Assembly (NCBI RefSeq): GCF_900184935.1
Contig: NZ_FXYE01000002.1
Coordinates: 1,541,501-1,605,500, forward strand
Direction of reading: 5' to 3'
DNA from: Actibacterium lipolyticum
GTDB taxonomy: Bacteria; Pseudomonadota; Alphaproteobacteria; Rhodobacterales; Rhodobacteraceae
Length of the DNA stretch: 64,000 nucleotides
Part shown: positions 20,491 through 30,334 of the stretch, piece after piece
Numbering within the stretch: position 1 is the stretch's first letter
Layout: the number at the start of each line of letters is the position of its first letter
The notes under the pieces: generated by a model
What the model saw: the letters and a program-made list of their open reading frames with translations, nothing else
Told to the model about the DNA's origin: nothing
The model's database searches: none
Program-made: the position numbers and the translations under genes

Positions 20491-21675
20491 GTGAAACAGC
20501 CTACGCCTCAGCCTTCCAAGCCCGCCAGCCAAGCTGCGGCACCGGTTGATCCACCGGCGCGTCCTGCACAGGCCAAGCGGCGGCATTTCGCAATCTTGGG
20601 CAGTTTCGCCGCATTCGTTCTGATTCCGGTACTGGTCGTTGCGATTTACCTGTGGGCGGTGGCGGTTGATCAATATGCCTCTACGGTTGGGTTTTCCGTT
20701 CGCAAAGAAGAGGTGTCGTCGGCCGTGGAACTGTTGGGCGGTGTCACGGAACTTTCAGGCTCCAGCTCGTCAGATACCGATATTCTGTACGAATTCATTC
20801 AAAGCCAAAAACTCGTCTCGACGCTGGACGCGAAGCTGGATCTAAAATCACTTTGGTCCAAGCCAGAATTTGATCCGGTCTTCTCGTTTAACCCTGACGG
20901 CACGATCGAAGACTTGATGAGCTATTGGTCGCGGATGGTGAAAATCTATTACGACAGCTCTAGCCGACTGATCGAAGTGCGCATTCTTGCCTTCACCGCG
21001 GACGATGCGACGCTTATCGCCGAGGGGATTTTTCAAGAAAGCTCCGACATGATCAACGCGCTTTCCGCCATCGCGCGGGAAGATGCGGTCCGCTATTCAC
21101 GCGAAGAGCTTGATAAGTCCGTTGAACGGCTAAAAGCCGCGCGCGAGGCTGTTACGCTGTTCAGAAATGAAAACCAGATCGTTGATCCAACCGTCGATTT
21201 GCAGACACAGGCCGGGCTTCTTGGAAACCTTCAGGCGCAACTGGCCGAGGCGCTGATCGATGTGGATTTGCTTGCCTCCACAACGCGGCAAAACGATCCG
21301 CGGCTGGCGCAGGCCAACCGGCGCGTCGAGGTCATTCAAGGGCGCATCGAAGAAGAACGGCGCAAGCGTGGGATTTCTGATGTCGGTGGAAGCGGGATCG
21401 AAGCTTATTCAACCCTTGTCGGTGAATACGAACGCCTGACAGTTGATCGTGAATTTGCCGAACAGACCTATGTCTCTTCCTTGGCGGCATACGATTCCGC
21501 ACTGGCCGAGTCTGCACGGCAAAGCCGCTATCTTGCGGCGCATGTGCAACCGACCCATGCTGAACGGGCGCAATACCCGCAACGGATTACGGTTCTGTCG
21601 CTGTTTTCGCTGTTCATCTTTCTGATTTGGGCAATCACGTTGCTGGTCGCATACTCGCTTCGCGACCGGCGTTGA
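20491..21675 (+). CDS. Capsule polysaccharide export inner-membrane protein (KpsE/CtrB/Wzz-like)
   Basis: Polysaccharide co-polymerase / membrane-periplasmic adaptor that couples the ABC exporter to the outer-membrane channel. Seen: about 394 residues; Pro/Ala-rich cytosolic start; membrane span near residues 30-55 (FAAFVLIPVLVVAIYLWAV); a long periplasmic helical region with coiled-coil character about 180-330 (EELDKSVERLKAAREAVTLF, IEEERRKRG); second span near the C-terminus (ITVLSLFSLFIFLIWAITLL) followed by a short basic tail. GTG at 20491 sits nine bases after GGGG; TTG at 20485 is possible. 16 bases before the KpsT-like gene. Confidence 0.9.
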   Translation: MKQPTPQPSKPASQAAAPVDPPARPAQAKRRHFAILGSFAAFVLIPVLVVAIYLWAVAVDQYASTVGFSVRKEEVSSAVELLGGVTELSGSSSSDTDILYEFIQSQKLVSTLDAKLDLKSLWSKPEFDPVFSFNPDGTIEDLMSYWSRMVKIYYDSSSRLIEVRILAFTADDATLIAEGIFQESSDMINALSAIAREDAVRYSREELDKSVERLKAAREAVTLFRNENQIVDPTVDLQTQAGLLGNLQAQLAEALIDVDLLASTTRQNDPRLAQANRRVEVIQGRIEEERRKRGISDVGGSGIEAYSTLVGEYERLTVDREFAEQTYVSSLAAYDSALAESARQSRYLAAHVQPTHAERAQYPQRITVLSLFSLFIFLIWAITLLVAYSLRDRR

Positions 21676-21691
21676 GACAAGGCGTCGCGCT

Positions 21692-22390
21692 ATGATCCGC
21701 TTTGAAAACCTGACCAAGGTGTTCCGGCTTGGCGGCAAGCGGAAGGTCATTGCTGAGAATATTAATCTGACACTCCCCTCGGGTCAGTCCGTTGGCCTGT
21801 TGGGGCGCAACGGAGCCGGTAAATCAACTCTGCTTAAGATGATCGCGGGCACGATGGACCCGACGTCGGGCCGGATCGTGTCCAGCGGGACGATCTCATG
21901 GCCCGTAGGTTTCGCAGGCTCATTCCATGGCGAACTGACAGGCGCACAGAACGCGCGGTTTATTGCCCGCATTTACGGCGTCGACACAGACGAGCTTTCG
22001 GATTTTGTCGAAGGGTTTGCAGGGCTGGGAATGCACTACAAGCTGCCGTTCCGGACCTACTCTGCTGGGATGAAGTCCCGCCTGGCATTCGGGGTGTCGA
22101 TGGCGATCCCCTTCGATACCTATCTTGTGGACGAGGTGACATCGGTCGGGGACGCATCGTTCAGGAAACGCAGTTCTGAGGTTTTTCGCGCCAGGATGGA
22201 AAATGCTGGCGCGATTGTTGTGTCCCACGGGATGGGGCAAATCCGCGAACTTTGTGACGCCGCCATCGTTCTGGAAAACGGCAAACTTGATTACTTTGAG
22301 GATGTCGAAGAGGCGATCGCTCAACACAACAAGAACATGAAAGTGTCCGCCCAACAGCGTGCCGCTGCCAAACCGGCGCTCAGCGAATAA
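21692..22390 (+). CDS. Capsule polysaccharide ABC exporter ATPase (KpsT-like)
   Basis: ATP-binding subunit of the polysaccharide exporter, 232 residues. Seen: Walker A LGRNGAGKSTLLK (about residues 39-51); variant signature YSAGMKSRLAFG, where KpsT/Wzt-type proteins replace the canonical LSGGQ; Walker B YLVDEVTSVGD; H-loop IVVSHGMGQIRELCD. No C-terminal carbohydrate-recognition extension, so it fits the KpsT class rather than long Wzt. Partner permease is probably the divergent gene ending at 19597. Confidence 0.93.
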   Translation: MIRFENLTKVFRLGGKRKVIAENINLTLPSGQSVGLLGRNGAGKSTLLKMIAGTMDPTSGRIVSSGTISWPVGFAGSFHGELTGAQNARFIARIYGVDTDELSDFVEGFAGLGMHYKLPFRTYSAGMKSRLAFGVSMAIPFDTYLVDEVTSVGDASFRKRSSEVFRARMENAGAIVVSHGMGQIRELCDAAIVLENGKLDYFEDVEEAIAQHNKNMKVSAQQRAAAKPALSE

Positions 22391-22440
22391 CGCGTATCTC
22401 TGTTGTTAGGTTGGTGGCCGATGTGAACATCCGGCCAATA

Positions 22441-22470
22441 AAAAAGGACGGCCATAAAGCCGTCCTTTTT
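22441..22470. terminator. Bidirectional terminator between the KpsT-like gene and infB
   Basis: AAAAAGGACGGC (22441-22452), loop CATAAA, GCCGTCCTTTTT (22459-22470): a perfect 12-pair stem with T-tracts on both strands, placed between two convergent genes. Nearly the same sequence as the terminator at 15282. Confidence 0.9.
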
Positions 22471-22492
22471 CAATTCAAAAATCGGGCTGGTA

Positions 22493-25012
22493 TTAGTCCA
22501 GCTGGCGTTCAACCTCTTCACGCTCAAAGATCTCGATGACATCGCCTGCGCGAATATCTTCGTAGTTCTCAAACGCCATACCGCATTCCTGACCCGACTG
22601 GACCTCTGGAACTTCGTCTTTGAAGCGTTTCAGGGTCTTCAGGGTGCCTTCGTGGATCACGACGTTGTCACGCAGCAGGCGCACACCGGCCGAACGGCGT
22701 GCAACGCCTTCGGTAACCAGACAGCCCGCAACTTTACCAACATTGGATACTTTGAAGACATCTTTGATCTGAGCGTAACCGATAAAGGTTTCGCGGATCT
22801 CGGCGCTAAGCAGGCCAGAAGCCGCAGCTTTCACATCGTCCACAAGGTCGTAGATGACGGAATAGTACCGAATTTCCACGCCTTTTTGGTTTGCCGCGTT
22901 ACGGGCCGGTGCGTTTGCACGCACGTTAAAGCCCATGATCGGCGCGCCGGATGCTTCGGCCAAGCCAACGTCGGTTTCGGTGATGGCACCAACACCCGCA
23001 TGAAGAACACGAACGCGCACTTCATCGTTGCCGATTTTTTCCATCGCCTGAACGATTGCTTCAGCAGAACCCTGAACGTCAGCCTTAACAAGGATCGGCA
23101 TTTCTTGCAGATTCTCGTCTTCTTTGGCTTTCGCCATCAGCTGTTCAAGTGTCGTTGCAGCACCAGCGGCAGCGCGTTTTTCTTTCGCCGCGCTTTCACG
23201 GTATTCCGCAATCTCACGTGCCTGAGCTTCGGTTTCAACCACGTTCAGAACGTCACCAGCTTCGGGTGTACCGTTAAGGCCAAGAACCTCTACCGGAACA
23301 GAAGGGCCAGCTTCGTTAACGCGTTCGCCCTGATCATTGATCAGCGCACGAACTTTACCCCACTGCTCGCCCACGACGAAGATGTCGCCTTGGCGCAATG
23401 TACCGTTTTGAACCAGAACTGTGGCTACAGGACCGCGACCAACATCAAGCTGGGCTTCGATCACAGCACCGGATGCAGCCCGGTCTGGGTTCGCCTTAAG
23501 TTCAAGGATTTCAGCCTGAAGCGCGATGGCTTCCAGCAGTTCATCCAGACCTTGACCGGTGATTGCAGAAACTTCAACGTCCTGAACCTCACCCGACATC
23601 TGTTCAACGATCACTTCGTGCTGAAGCAGATCAGTCCGCACTTTGTTGGCGTCGGCAGATGGTTTGTCACATTTGTTAATCGCGACAATCATCGGCACAC
23701 CGGCGGCCTTGGCGTGTGCAATCGCCTCTACCGTCTGAGGCATCACAGCGTCATCCGCCGCAACAACCAGAACAACGATATCGGTCACTTGCGCACCGCG
23801 CGAACGCATCGATGTAAACGCAGCGTGGCCCGGCGTATCAAGGAAGCTAAGAACAGCGCCGCTGTCCGTTGTTACCTGATAAGCACCGATGTGCTGCGTG
23901 ATGCCGCCAGCTTCGCCAGCAACAACTTTCGCGTTGCGGATCGCATCCAGAAGCGAAGTCTTACCGTGGTCAACGTGGCCCATGATCGTGATGATCGGAG
24001 GACGTGGAACCAGATCTTCGTCTTTGTCTTCGACCGAGTGAATCACGTCTTCGACGTCAGCGTCAGAAACGCGAACGATCTTGTGACCAAACTCTTCGAC
24101 GATCACTTCGGCAGTATCAGCATCAATCGGCTGGTTCTGCGTGACCATCATGCCCATGTTCATAAGCGCTTTTACGACGTCGGAAACGCGCTCTGCCATA
24201 CGGTTGGCAAGCTCTTGCACAACGATGGTTTCAGGCACCTGAACGTCACGAACAACCTTTTCACGGTTTTCCGCACCACCCATCGCCTTTTGGCGCATAC
24301 GCTCTTGCTTACGCTTCATCGCTGCAAGCGAACGCTGGCGACCACCTTCGCCACCAGTCAAAGCCTGGTTCAGCGTCAGTTTGCCAGAGCGGCGGTTATC
24401 GTCACCGCGGCCTTTGTTATTCCGGTTCGGGCGATCGTCGCGCGTGTCACGCTCTCGATCTGTCTTGCGAGGCGCAGGTTTTGCACCACCACCACGCGGA
24501 GCTTCCGGCTCTGCTGCGGCACCGGGTTTGGCCGACGCGGGCGAAGACTTCGGCGCAGCAGGAGCAGCAGCGGCGCGTTTCTTCGCCTCTTCAGCCTCTT
24601 TACGCTTCTGTTCTTCTTCTTCAGCCTTACGACGCGCGGCTTCTTCCTGCTCGCGCTGTTCGCGTTCTTTGGCTTCCAGCTCGTCACGGCGACGCTGACG
24701 ATCAGCGACACGGCGCTTTTCGTCTTCTTCGCGGCGCTTGGCCTCTTCCGCTTCGTTTGCCTTAGCAACCTGAAGTGCCTTCAGGCGCCGTTCCATTTCC
24801 ACGTCGGAAATACCCGCAGGACGCTTGGAGGGGTCACCCAAGTGGGCGCCGCCGCCTGATCCCTTACCGGTACCGGGCTTGGGAACGACAACACGCTTGC
24901 GCTTGGTCTCAACCACAACGTTTTTAGTGCGCCCATGGCTGAAGCTTTGCTTCACCTGACCAGCCCGTGGCCCGCCACGCAAACCGAGTGTTTTTTTGCC
25001 GTCATCGCTCAT
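22493..25012 (-). CDS. infB: Translation initiation factor IF-2
   Basis: GTPase that brings initiator fMet-tRNA to the 30S subunit and promotes subunit joining. Seen: 839 residues; a short conserved N-terminal region; a highly charged Lys/Arg/Glu/Ala-rich linker about residues 60-210; G domain with [14 protein letters not shown] (G1), DTPGHAAF (G3) and NKCDKP (G4); C-terminal beta-barrel and fMet-tRNA-binding domains ending [19 protein letters not shown]. Starts with an ATGA overlap on ylxR. Last gene of the rimP-nusA-ylxR-infB operon. Confidence 0.99.
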   Translation of the reverse strand: MSDDGKKTLGLRGGPRAGQVKQSFSHGRTKNVVVETKRKRVVVPKPGTGKGSGGGAHLGDPSKRPAGISDVEMERRLKALQVAKANEAEEAKRREEDEKRRVADRQRRRDELEAKEREQREQEEAARRKAEEEEQKRKEAEEAKKRAAAAPAAPKSSPASAKPGAAAEPEAPRGGGAKPAPRKTDRERDTRDDRPNRNNKGRGDDNRRSGKLTLNQALTGGEGGRQRSLAAMKRKQERMRQKAMGGAENREKVVRDVQVPETIVVQELANRMAERVSDVVKALMNMGMMVTQNQPIDADTAEVIVEEFGHKIVRVSDADVEDVIHSVEDKDEDLVPRPPIITIMGHVDHGKTSLLDAIRNAKVVAGEAGGITQHIGAYQVTTDSGAVLSFLDTPGHAAFTSMRSRGAQVTDIVVLVVAADDAVMPQTVEAIAHAKAAGVPMIVAINKCDKPSADANKVRTDLLQHEVIVEQMSGEVQDVEVSAITGQGLDELLEAIALQAEILELKANPDRAASGAVIEAQLDVGRGPVATVLVQNGTLRQGDIFVVGEQWGKVRALINDQGERVNEAGPSVPVEVLGLNGTPEAGDVLNVVETEAQAREIAEYRESAAKEKRAAAGAATTLEQLMAKAKEDENLQEMPILVKADVQGSAEAIVQAMEKIGNDEVRVRVLHAGVGAITETDVGLAEASGAPIMGFNVRANAPARNAANQKGVEIRYYSVIYDLVDDVKAAASGLLSAEIRETFIGYAQIKDVFKVSNVGKVAGCLVTEGVARRSAGVRLLRDNVVIHEGTLKTLKRFKDEVPEVQSGQECGMAFENYEDIRAGDVIEIFEREEVERQLD

Positions 25013-25689
25013 ATGGTCTTCGTACCCTTTCCAGAGGCTACGCCCCCGTCCACTTTGCGGACGCCCGAAAGCTTGGCTGCATCCTCTACTACACGTTTAG
25101 TGAGTCCGCCAGCCGCAAGCGCGCCATGTATCACATGTTCCCGTCCGAAAGCCAAACCCAATTCTGAAGCCTTCAGACAGCCTATAAATGTATCCGTATC
25201 CGACGGCAGACGAAGCTTTGATTTGCCCCGTTCTGACCCGTCACTGGCTTGGATCAGCACGCGTGCCTCACCCGTTGTCAGCCAGCTTTTTACCTTCTCA
25301 TATCCAGCCACCGCACGACCGCCTTTTCGCGCAAGCGAAATGCCGTCGATGACCCGCCGTGCCAGCCCTGCTTCGATCTTTTCGACAAGATCGTCAGGAA
25401 CTTGCACCGCTTGTTTTGCACCGCGCGCGAACAACCGCTTTTTCACGGCCTGTTCCAACGCAGCACGATCTGCACTTACCCAAATTCCCCTACCGGGCAA
25501 TTTGCCAAGCAGGTCGGGCACAATTTCATCGCCCGGCCCAACGACGAAGCGGATCATCCCACCCTTGGGTTGAACCTCTCCGGTCGCTAAACAACGGCGT
25601 TCTGGCGCTTCGCGCATTTTTTCTTGGCCCCCGCGACCCAAAACGCCCTCCTGAAGCCCGATATCAGGCTTCGGCTTCTTCTTCGTCAT
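25009..25689 (-). CDS. ylxR: YlxR/DUF448 RNA-binding protein with an L7Ae-like C-terminal half
   Basis: RNA-binding protein encoded in the nusA-infB operon, 226 residues. Seen: N-terminal YlxR domain ([20 protein letters not shown], then [12 protein letters not shown]) about residues 29-110, and a second half resembling the L7Ae/L30e RNA-binding fold ([36 protein letters not shown]). YlxR homologues in Firmicutes bind the RNase P RNA; whether that holds here is unknown. The ATG at 25689 lies inside the end of nusA, giving a 26-base overlap, and its own stop overlaps infB by ATGA. Confidence 0.9.
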   Translation of the reverse strand: MTKKKPKPDIGLQEGVLGRGGQEKMREAPERRCLATGEVQPKGGMIRFVVGPGDEIVPDLLGKLPGRGIWVSADRAALEQAVKKRLFARGAKQAVQVPDDLVEKIEAGLARRVIDGISLARKGGRAVAGYEKVKSWLTTGEARVLIQASDGSERGKSKLRLPSDTDTFIGCLKASELGLAFGREHVIHGALAAGGLTKRVVEDAAKLSGVRKVDGGVASGKGTKTI

Positions 25690-27289
25690 CTACGATTTCG
25701 TCAGTTTCGGCATCGTCTTCGGAAACCAGCTCTGCCGGGTCAACCCAGCCAAGTTGAATACGTGCCGTCATGACCATGTTCTGCGCTTCTTCAAGCGAAA
25801 CATCAAATTTCTCTAGAACGCCGTCGTCCTTGACGCGCTGACCGTCGACGGTTGTCCAACCGCCTGCCAGCTCCCAGTCGGCACAGGTTGCGAAGTCTTC
25901 CAGCGTTTTCACGCCATCTTCGGCCAATGCTTGGATCATTTGGGGTGTCAGACCGTCAAATTCAACCAGGCTATCTTCGACGCCCAGCTCACGCGCTTGT
26001 TCCAGCGCCTTTTTGTTGGCCGCTTCCAAGAAGTCGCGCGCACGTGCCTGAAGCTCTTCGGCGGTGCTTTCGTCGACACCGTCGATAACCAACAGCTCGT
26101 CACGTTCAACGTAAGCCACCTCTTCAAGCGAGGTGAAGCCTTCGGAGACCAACAGCTGCGCAAAGAATTCGTCCAGATCCAGCGCTTCCATGAAGACGCC
26201 AGTGCGTTCCGCAAATTCTGCCTGACGGCGCGCGGATTCTTCGGCTTCGGTCATGATGTCGATGTCCAGACCAGTCAGCTGGCTGGCAAGACGCACGTTC
26301 TGACCGCGGCGACCGATGGCCAGCGAAAGCTGTTCGTCCGGAACCACAACTTCGATGCGTTCGGCTTCTTCATCCAGAACTACCTTGGATACTTCAGCAG
26401 GCTGAAGCGCGTTCACAAGGAAGGTTGGCTGATCTTCATTCCAAGGAATGATGTCGATCTTTTCGCCCTGAAGTTCGTTCACGACAGCCTGAACACGGCT
26501 ACCACGCATACCAACACAGGCACCCACAGGGTCGATCGAACCATCATAGGAAATCACGGCAATCTTGGCACGCGAACCTGGGTCACGGGCAACGGCCTTA
26601 ATTTCGATGATGCCATCATAGATTTCCGGCACTTCCATCTTGAACAGCTCAGCCATGAACTGAGGGTCGGTGCGCGAAAGGAAAATCTGAGGGCCGCGCG
26701 CCTCGCGGCGCACGTCTTTGATGTAGCAACGGATACGGTCGTTCGGGCGATAGCTTTCGCGGCCGATCTTTTCGTTGCGGCGCAGGATACCTTCGCCACG
26801 ACCGATATCGACGATAACGTTGCCGTATTCTTCGCGCTTAACCACACCGTTGATGATGGTGCCGGCGCGGTCTTTGAATTCTTCATACTGGCGGTCACGC
26901 TCTGCTTCGCGAACCTTCTGCAGGATAACCTGCTTGGCGGATTGCGCTGCGATACGGCCCATTTCAACTGGCGGAACTTCGTCGCGTATCTCATCGCCAA
27001 CGGACGGATCGGCCATGTACTGCTTGGCCTGCTCTACGGTCAGTTCAGCCTGATAGTTTTCAAGCTCTTCATCTTCAACAACCGTGCGCACACGGGTGAA
27101 GGTCGCCTTGCCGGTCTTGCGATCGATATCCACGCGGATATCCATTTCCGAGCCATAGCGGGACTTGGCCGCACGGGCCAGCGACTCTTCCATCGCCTGA
27201 ACCACCAGATCGGGGTCGATCATCTTTTCGCGGGCCACGGCCTCGGCGGTTTGCAACAGCTCCAGCTGGTTTGCAGAGGTAATCGCCAT
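25664..27289 (-). CDS. nusA: Transcription termination/antitermination factor NusA
   Basis: Binds RNA polymerase and nascent RNA to set pausing, intrinsic termination and antitermination. Seen: about 541 residues; RNAP-binding N-terminal domain; S1 domain (TIINGVVKREEYGNVIVDIG) about residues 135-200; tandem KH region (VGACVGMRGSRVQAVVNEL and SLAIGRRGQNVRLASQLTG); two C-terminal helix-hairpin-helix acidic repeats (LVSEGFTSLEEVAYVERDEL and LAEDGVKTLEDFATCADWEL) and an acidic tail. ATG at 27289 chosen because GAGGAG lies five bases upstream; a GTG two codons earlier overlaps the rimP stop. Confidence 0.98.
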   Translation of the reverse strand: MAITSANQLELLQTAEAVAREKMIDPDLVVQAMEESLARAAKSRYGSEMDIRVDIDRKTGKATFTRVRTVVEDEELENYQAELTVEQAKQYMADPSVGDEIRDEVPPVEMGRIAAQSAKQVILQKVREAERDRQYEEFKDRAGTIINGVVKREEYGNVIVDIGRGEGILRRNEKIGRESYRPNDRIRCYIKDVRREARGPQIFLSRTDPQFMAELFKMEVPEIYDGIIEIKAVARDPGSRAKIAVISYDGSIDPVGACVGMRGSRVQAVVNELQGEKIDIIPWNEDQPTFLVNALQPAEVSKVVLDEEAERIEVVVPDEQLSLAIGRRGQNVRLASQLTGLDIDIMTEAEESARRQAEFAERTGVFMEALDLDEFFAQLLVSEGFTSLEEVAYVERDELLVIDGVDESTAEELQARARDFLEAANKKALEQARELGVEDSLVEFDGLTPQMIQALAEDGVKTLEDFATCADWELAGGWTTVDGQRVKDDGVLEKFDVSLEEAQNMVMTARIQLGWVDPAELVSEDDAETDEIVDDEEEAEA

Positions 27290-27291
27290 TG

Positions 27292-27888
27292 TCACTCCTC
27301 CTCGGAAGCGTCTGAGTCATCGCCCGGCACGGGCGCTTCTGTTTCAATCTCGTCGAACTGGTCTTCATCCACGATACCGGCCGCCTTACGTTGGCGCAGC
27401 ATTTCGCGGATCAGTTCGTCTGTTAGCACCAGCTTCGCATCGCTTAGCCAGTCAAATTTCAAACCGATAATGCCTTCGTCGATCTCAATCAGCACTTCGT
27501 CATCTTCGGTCCCGCGCAATTCGCCCTTAAAGCGGCGGCGGCCGTCAATCAGTTCGGTCGTTTCAAGCTTAACCTCGTAACCTTCCCAGGTATCGAAATC
27601 CTTCAACCGCGTTAGCGGGCGGTCGATCCCGGGCGAGGAAACCTCAAGCGTATAATTATCGTCAATCGGGTCTTCGACATCCATCACGGCGGACACCGCA
27701 GTGGAAATTTCGGCGCAATCATCAACCTCAATCCCGCCTTCGGGGCGTTCGGCCATGATCTGCAAGACATGCGTTTTGCCGCCCATCAAACGAATGCGCA
27801 CAAGTTCAAACCCCATACCCTCAATCACGGGCTGGAGGATTTCTGCAAGGCGCCGGTCAATTGCGGCTTTGGCGATAAGATCGTTCAT
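27292..27888 (-). CDS. rimP: Ribosome maturation factor RimP
   Basis: Assembly factor for the 30S subunit, 198 residues. Seen: N-terminal alpha/beta domain ([20 protein letters not shown]), the conserved central motif [14 protein letters not shown] near residue 85, and a C-terminal SH3-like domain, followed by an acidic tail (DDSDASEEE). ATG at 27888 gives the expected length. The longer open frame upstream (to 27963) runs through a terminator hairpin and is not used. First gene of the nusA-infB operon. Confidence 0.97.
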   Translation of the reverse strand: MNDLIAKAAIDRRLAEILQPVIEGMGFELVRIRLMGGKTHVLQIMAERPEGGIEVDDCAEISTAVSAVMDVEDPIDDNYTLEVSSPGIDRPLTRLKDFDTWEGYEVKLETTELIDGRRRFKGELRGTEDDEVLIEIDEGIIGLKFDWLSDAKLVLTDELIREMLRQRKAAGIVDEDQFDEIETEAPVPGDDSDASEEE

Positions 27889-27903
27889 GCGTGATCCAGA
27901 AAC

Positions 27904-27927
27904 AAAAAAACGGGCGCGCGGCCCGTT
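27904..27927 (-). terminator. Terminator hairpin inside the rimP-nusA-infB leader (possible attenuator)
   Basis: Read on the minus strand: AACGGGC, loop CGCGC, GCCCGTT running into a seven-T tract. It ends only about 16 bases before the rimP ATG and lies downstream of the promoter at 27982-28010, so it is in the operon's own leader rather than after a gene. Confidence 0.8.
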
Positions 27928-27981
27928 CACACTGTCCGGTGGAGGCTTGGAGGTGGAGACCAAACCGCCGCTGTTGAGGGG

Positions 27982-28010
27982 GATATACGCTTGTTATGCT
28001 GAGTCTGCAA
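27982..28010 (-). promoter_or_regulatory. Promoter candidate for rimP-nusA-ylxR-infB
   Basis: Minus strand: TTGCAG (28010-28005), 17-base spacer, TATATC (27987-27982). The same bases also partly fit the heat-shock pattern CTTG and CNTATNT. It predicts a leader of roughly 85-90 bases that contains the terminator hairpin. Confidence 0.6.
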
Positions 28011-28023
28011 GGGGCAGCCGAAA

Positions 28024-28482
28024 TTAGGCACTTTGCGCGACATTGTTCCGCCAAATCCACAGGTTCAGCGCCGTCGCAATCGTGACCCAAAGCAGATAGG
28101 GCAAAATCAAAAGCGCGGCGATCAGGTCAACCGACACAAACGCCAGAAGCGTCAGCGCGATTGCCAGCCACAGGCACATGATCACCACCAACCCGGCCTT
28201 AATCCGATGCGCGCCAAAGAAAACCGGCGTCCACAACGTGTTCAACGCGATCTGAAGCGTCCAAAACGCCAAGGCCTGACCACTGTCCGACTCCATGGCG
28301 ACCCGCGCGGCGGCATAGGCGCTGGCGATATACAGGATCGTCCAAACCACGGGAAACATCCAACGGCGCGGTGTCCAGCTTGGCTTGTTCAACGCGTCAT
28401 ACCAAGCACCCGGCTTAAAAATCACGCCCGTCGCCGCCGCAGCAGCAGATGCCGCAAGAAATGTCAGGAAAAGGGCAAGCAT
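28024..28482 (-). CDS. tspO: TspO/MBR family tryptophan-rich sensory membrane protein
   Basis: Five-helix membrane protein of 152 residues that binds porphyrins and, in Rhodobacter, tunes photosynthesis gene expression. Seen: five hydrophobic segments and the family motif WYDALNKPSWTPRRWMFPVVW near residues 28-48, followed by conserved QIALNTLWTPVFFG and a Trp-rich profile. ATG at 28482. It is co-directional with pip upstream (42 bases) and rimP downstream. hemH and ubiG lie a few kilobases away, but nothing links them directly. Confidence 0.94.
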   Translation of the reverse strand: MLALFLTFLAASAAAAATGVIFKPGAWYDALNKPSWTPRRWMFPVVWTILYIASAYAAARVAMESDSGQALAFWTLQIALNTLWTPVFFGAHRIKAGLVVIMCLWLAIALTLLAFVSVDLIAALLILPYLLWVTIATALNLWIWRNNVAQSA

Positions 28483-28524
28483 CGTTGTTCACCTTCACTT
28501 AGCGTACGGATGTACCGGGTTGCG

Positions 28525-29514
28525 TTAGAACCCCAGACCGGTCGCCTGTCGCACCACAGCGTTTGTCGTGCGCACCAATTCAGCGCTGATTCCGGGTTCA
28601 GACAACGCGTGCCCGGCCAACGGCACCATCTTAATTTCAGCACGTCCCCACCGTTCGGCCAGCTTCCATGCAGACGACGGCGGGCAGATCATATCGTACC
28701 GCCCCTGCACAATCGTAGCCGGGATATGCGAAATCAGCGACACGTCGTCCAAAATCTGCCCGTCCCTCTCAAGGAAGCCAGCATTCTGGAAATAGTGGTT
28801 TTCAAGCCGGGCAAACGCGCGGGCATAATCAGCGGGCGCAACACCAGCCGGGCCATCATGTTCAATCGACGCAAGTGCATTTTCCCAAGCCGCCCAAGCC
28901 CGCGCATACCGCGTTTCCAGCATCATATCGCCAGAAAACAGCCGTTTGTGATAGGCCCCGATCATATCGTGCTGCTCATCCGCCGGGATAAGGTCCGCAA
29001 AGCGCGACCAAAGGTCGGGCCAAAACTGCCCCGCGCCGCCGCCATAGAACCAATCAAGTTCGGCCTTCGTCATCAGGAACACGCCGCGCAACACCAGATA
29101 CGCCGCGCGTTCCGGGTGCGCCTGCGCATAGATCAGCGCAAGTGTTGCACCCCAGCTGCCGCCGAACACGACCCAGCGTTCAATGCCCAAGGTTTCGCGA
29201 ATCTTCTCAATATCGGCCACAAGGTGCCAGGTGGTGTTGTCTGACACGCTGGCATGGGGGCGCGAACGGCCGCATCCGCGCTGATCGAACAGAATGATGC
29301 GGTATTGCGCCGGATCGAAATAGCGCCGCATCGCCGGGCTGCACCCACCACCGGGGCCACCATGAAGCACCACAACGGGTATCCCATTGGGGTTTCCACA
29401 CTGTTCTACATACACGCTGTGCCCGTCGCCCACGGCCAACATTCGCTGATCGAATGGGTCAATCGGCGGAAAAAGAAAATGCACTGCGCGTTTTTGGCCT
29501 GCGGCTTTGTCCAT
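28525..29514 (-). CDS. pip: Proline iminopeptidase (alpha/beta hydrolase)
   Basis: Serine peptidase of family S33 that removes N-terminal proline from peptides. Seen: 329 residues, the usual length; oxyanion motif [10 protein letters not shown]; nucleophile elbow [10 protein letters not shown]; the [14 protein letters not shown] signature; catalytic Asp in [11 protein letters not shown] and His in [12 protein letters not shown] at 29514 chosen because it matches the family N-terminus; the upstream open frame overlaps the divergent ubiG gene. Confidence 0.95.
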   Translation of the reverse strand: MDKAAGQKRAVHFLFPPIDPFDQRMLAVGDGHSVYVEQCGNPNGIPVVVLHGGPGGGCSPAMRRYFDPAQYRIILFDQRGCGRSRPHASVSDNTTWHLVADIEKIRETLGIERWVVFGGSWGATLALIYAQAHPERAAYLVLRGVFLMTKAELDWFYGGGAGQFWPDLWSRFADLIPADEQHDMIGAYHKRLFSGDMMLETRYARAWAAWENALASIEHDGPAGVAPADYARAFARLENHYFQNAGFLERDGQILDDVSLISHIPATIVQGRYDMICPPSSAWKLAERWGRAEIKMVPLAGHALSEPGISAELVRTTNAVVRQATGLGF

Positions 29515-29584
29515 ATTCGACCTATATAACGCAAAAACGTGCCCTAACAGGGCCTCAGACAAAAAGACCGGATCGGAGAGCCAC

Positions 29585-30334
29585 ATGCAAGCCGTCGAAA
29601 CCACCGTTGATGCCGCAGAAGTCGCTAAATTTGAGGCTATGGCCGCCGAGTGGTGGGATCCCAACGGAAAATTCAAGCCGCTGCACATGCTGAACCCCTG
29701 CCGGTTGGACTATATCACGTCGCAAATCGCCGCGGAATTTGACCGTGACTTGACTGGCCCTCTGCCGTTCACCGGGCTGCGCCTGTTGGACATCGGCTGT
29801 GGTGGTGGGCTGTTGGCCGAACCCATGGCGCGCCTTGGCGCAACCGTTGTTGGCGCGGATGCCGCCGCTGGAAACATCCCTGTCGCGCAGGTTCACGCGG
29901 AACAGTCCGGTCTGACCATCGATTACCGCCACACCACCGCCGAGGCATTGGCAGAGGCAGGCGAACAGTTCGACATCGTGCTGAACATGGAGGTGGTCGA
30001 ACACGTCGCCGACCCGTTGGCCTATCTGACCGCGTGCCAGCAATTGCTGAAACCGGGTGGTTTGATGATCTGCTCCACCATCAACCGGAACCCCAAAAGC
30101 TTTATGATGGCAATCGTAGGGGCCGAATGGGTTATGCGCTGGCTGCCCAAGGGCACGCATGAATGGCACAAGTTCATCACCCCAGATGAATTGTTCGCGC
30201 TGATCGGCAATGCCGGGCTGGACCCGGTTGATCGCAAGGGTTTCGTGTTTAACCCCGTCGCGTGGACGTGGTCCCTGTCTGACCGGGATCTAAGCGTGAA
30301 CTATGTCACCGCATCGGTAAAGGCGTCGGCCTAA
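29585..30334 (+). CDS. ubiG: Ubiquinone biosynthesis O-methyltransferase UbiG
   Basis: SAM-dependent methyltransferase that performs the two O-methylations of ubiquinone synthesis. Seen: 249 residues; family start [22 protein letters not shown] motif [20 protein letters not shown] near residue 69; acidic post-motif residue (VVGADAA); [16 protein letters not shown]; and [10 protein letters not shown], all UbiG hallmarks. ATG at 29585 follows GGAGAG. Its stop shares four bases (CTAA) with the convergent MarR gene. Confidence 0.97.
   Translation: MQAVETTVDAAEVAKFEAMAAEWWDPNGKFKPLHMLNPCRLDYITSQIAAEFDRDLTGPLPFTGLRLLDIGCGGGLLAEPMARLGATVVGADAAAGNIPVAQVHAEQSGLTIDYRHTTAEALAEAGEQFDIVLNMEVVEHVADPLAYLTACQQLLKPGGLMICSTINRNPKSFMMAIVGAEWVMRWLPKGTHEWHKFITPDELFALIGNAGLDPVDRKGFVFNPVAWTWSLSDRDLSVNYVTASVKASA

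Noticed and set aside
24376-24768. Repeat-like Lys/Arg/Glu-rich coding stretch as a possible separate gene
   Set aside because: It is the charged linker of IF-2; the other frames there are shadows.
22652-24859. 735-codon open frame antisense to infB
   Set aside because: Shadow of a strongly biased gene; product shows no domain and very unusual composition.
27889-28023. tRNA gene upstream of rimP, as found in many bacteria
   Set aside because: I looked for a cloverleaf and the GGTTCRA arm and found only the promoter and terminator.
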